In this document: positions 13,427 to 15,001 of the stretch, one piece after another
Numbering within the stretch: position 1 is the stretch's first letter
How the letters are laid out: each line of letters begins with the position of its first letter
Assembly (NCBI GenBank): GCA_030620005.1
Contig: JAUXAJ010000104.1
Coordinates: forward strand, 1 to 15,001
DNA: 15,001 nt
Origin: Promethearchaeota archaeon
GTDB lineage: Archaea > Asgardarchaeota > Lokiarchaeia > Sigynarchaeales > SOKP01
Direction of reading: 5' to 3'
Made by a program: the position numbers and the translations under genes
The notes under the pieces: generated by a model
The model's input: the letters and a program-made list of their open reading frames with translations, nothing else
Databases searched by the model: none
What the model was told of the DNA's origin: nothing

Positions 13427-14962
13427 ATGATAGAACCACTGATTGCTTTATTATTCCACTTCTTGCTTTATGGTCTTTCACCTCTATTAGTAGTAACTAT
13501 TTTTCGAGCATTCAAGTCAACATCATTCTTTTATTCTTATTTTGGATTTTTATTTGTATTCACGCAATTATTTGCTGTTTTATATTCAATAAAAATTTCT
13601 GAAGATCTCGTCATAACGGGAGGAAATATCGCATACTCTTCGATCATTCTAATTACCTTATTTATAGGCATAGCGTCACAAGATCCAACAGTTATAAGAA
13701 ATCTGATTAGTATTCAAGTAATTTTAAACTTTTTTCTGTTTTTCTTATATCTGATGTTAGTAGCAATTTTAAACGATCCCACAACGATTAATATATTCGC
13801 TATATCTTCTGAAATCTTTAGGACTACAATTACAGTAAACATTGTGAGTTCCTTTGTTTTTATAATAGAAGTTCTCATGATGTTTTTCGCTCTAGAAAAG
13901 GTTAAAGAACATTTTAAATCCCTTTTTTTAGTTATCTCGTTGTATGTGGTGATTTATATTGGAATACTATGTCTGGATGGGTTTTTATTTCCACTCATCG
14001 TTTCCCTCTTTGAACCAGAGTTTGGACAATATATAGTAGGAAATGTTCAAGGAAAATTAATTTTGGGGATTGGTTTTAGCCCTTTTCTTCTTGCGTTTAT
14101 GATACTCCACAAAAGAAGTTTAAAATTTTATTTAGAAGAACCATTCTCAATAAGACTCTTGATTCTTCCTAAGAGAACTCAACTCATTGAAAAATTGCGC
14201 AGAACAGAGCAAAACTTAAGGGAATCTGAAAAGAGATATGAGGAAGCTTACAATCGAGCCACATTTTACAAGGATTTATTTACTCACGATATAAGTAATA
14301 TCATTCAGAATATCTCAATGTCGTTTTACATGTTAGATAATGCGAGAAAAAACCAAGAAAACATTGATTCTGAAAAAGATGAGAGTTTTTATAATATCAT
14401 CAATAGCCAATTAATAAGAGGAAAAAATTTAATATCGAACATCACAAAATTAGCCAACATCGATAAAGAGGAATTAGAATTAAAACCTACACATATTAAC
14501 GAATACATATCTAACGCGATAAATTTTGTTAGAGAAAGTATTCCACTCAAACAAATAAAAGTAAAAGTCGAATCGATAGAAAAACAAATATATGCAAACG
14601 CGAATGAATTATTGGCAGAAGTCTTTGAAAATCTCTTGATTAACGCTGTAAAATATAATGATAATGCAGTTCCAGAAATAACTATTAAAGTTTCAAGAGT
14701 AAAATTGAATGACGTTAATCACGTGAAATTAGAATTCAAGGATAATGGAATAGGAATTCAAGACTTCAAAAAAGAGAAAATTTTCTTAGAGGGGTATAAA
14801 CACATTAAAGGAGGGAAAGGCATGGGGATAGGATTATCGTTAATTACAAAAATCATTAAAACATACAAGGGAGAAATATGGATTGAAGATAGAATTAAAG
14901 GGGATCATACAAAAGGAAGTAATTTTATTGTATTAATTCCAGAAGCTAAAAAGAATTCTTAA
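13427..14962 (+). CDS. membrane sensor histidine kinase (511 aa)
   Basis: Residues 1-230 contain about seven hydrophobic segments (around 5-27, 36-56, 68-84, 92-116, 137-157, 164-194, 209-227), forming a membrane sensor; the stretch GGNIAYSSIILITLFI with a following D..VIRN resembles VUT/YhhQ-like membrane proteins (tentative). A coiled coil (250-278) with the wording LRESEKRYEEAYNRA, normally the entry to a PAS domain, runs straight into the dimerisation domain with phospho-acceptor His287 (FTHDISNIIQNI), so a PAS domain seems skipped. The ATPase follows: N box ENLLINAVKYN (401-411), G1 DNGIGI (439-444) and G2 GKGMGIGL (463-470). All catalytic motifs look intact. No receiver domain or response-regulator gene is in the window. 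ATG 13427 is about 40 bases after TTTTTAAATA; the 38 bases beyond the stop hold nothing recognisable. Confidence 0.93.
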   Translation: MIEPLIALLFHFLLYGLSPLLVVTIFRAFKSTSFFYSYFGFLFVFTQLFAVLYSIKISEDLVITGGNIAYSSIILITLFIGIASQDPTVIRNLISIQVILNFFLFFLYLMLVAILNDPTTINIFAISSEIFRTTITVNIVSSFVFIIEVLMMFFALEKVKEHFKSLFLVISLYVVIYIGILCLDGFLFPLIVSLFEPEFGQYIVGNVQGKLILGIGFSPFLLAFMILHKRSLKFYLEEPFSIRLLILPKRTQLIEKLRRTEQNLRESEKRYEEAYNRATFYKDLFTHDISNIIQNISMSFYMLDNARKNQENIDSEKDESFYNIINSQLIRGKNLISNITKLANIDKEELELKPTHINEYISNAINFVRESIPLKQIKVKVESIEKQIYANANELLAEVFENLLINAVKYNDNAVPEITIKVSRVKLNDVNHVKLEFKDNGIGIQDFKKEKIFLEGYKHIKGGKGMGIGLSLITKIIKTYKGEIWIEDRIKGDHTKGSNFIVLIPEAKKNS

Positions 14963-15001
14963 ATTAATAAGAATTTGATATTAAACTGATGTCACCATGA
15001 C

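Noticed and set aside
14991..15001. GTCA-CCA-TGAC palindrome and an ATG at the window edge
   Set aside because: Only 4-base arms, and the window ends after the ATG, so neither a site nor a gene can be supported.
1..15001. CRISPR array, tRNA or rRNA genes
   Set aside because: No regularly spaced direct repeats, and no cloverleaf or rRNA-like conserved stretches were seen on either strand by eye.

Overview
The window is AT-rich DNA that looks archaeal. The ribosomal protein is an archaeal-type uS10. Several genes have a TTTAAATA/TTTATAAA-type TATA box about 25 bases before the start codon, the layout expected for leaderless archaeal transcripts. Genes coding for uroporphyrinogen-decarboxylase-like (UroD/MtaA-type) methyltransferases, small zinc-ribbon proteins, an IS1341-type TnpB element and a membrane histidine kinase without a receiver fit an Asgard (Lokiarchaeia-like) archaeon. 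That lineage is inference from overall character; nothing here proves it.

Layout. At 1-400 lie the 3' end of a UroD-like gene and, convergent to it, a 55-residue cysteine-rich ORF too short for routine gene calling. From 639 to 3009 there are small proteins: two homologous, possibly nucleic-acid-binding proteins (639-1406 plus, 2566-3009 minus), a zinc-ribbon protein (1512-1736 minus), an unknown 106-residue protein (2053-2373 plus), and a short zinc-knuckle ORF interrupted by TGA (1859-1954 minus). A lone ribosomal protein uS10 gene follows at 3140-3445 minus. At 3548-4331 is a mosaic of decayed DNA: a 155-bp copy of the 3' end of the radical SAM gene found 8.5 kb away, joined to a broken enoyl-CoA hydratase gene.

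From 4356 to 8326 two UroD-like genes lie on the minus strand, separated by an apparently complete IS1341-type element with one tnpB gene, matched hairpin ends and no TnpA. A strongly degraded IS630-like transposase is at 8496-8843. On the plus strand come an MFS/GPH-type transporter (8932-10284) with a T13 terminator and a type-B carboxylesterase (10376-11983). A radical SAM protein lies on the minus strand (12032-13126), and a membrane-bound histidine kinase on the plus strand (13427-14962) closes the window.

Most genes seem to be transcribed singly; there is no long operon. A loose functional theme (inference) is one-carbon or methyl-group and small-organic metabolism: three UroD-family proteins, a transporter and an esterase. 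No corrinoid protein gene is present to complete a methyltransferase system. The central part is a hot spot of insertion and decay, with one intact element, one dead transposase, one broken metabolic gene and one partial gene duplication.
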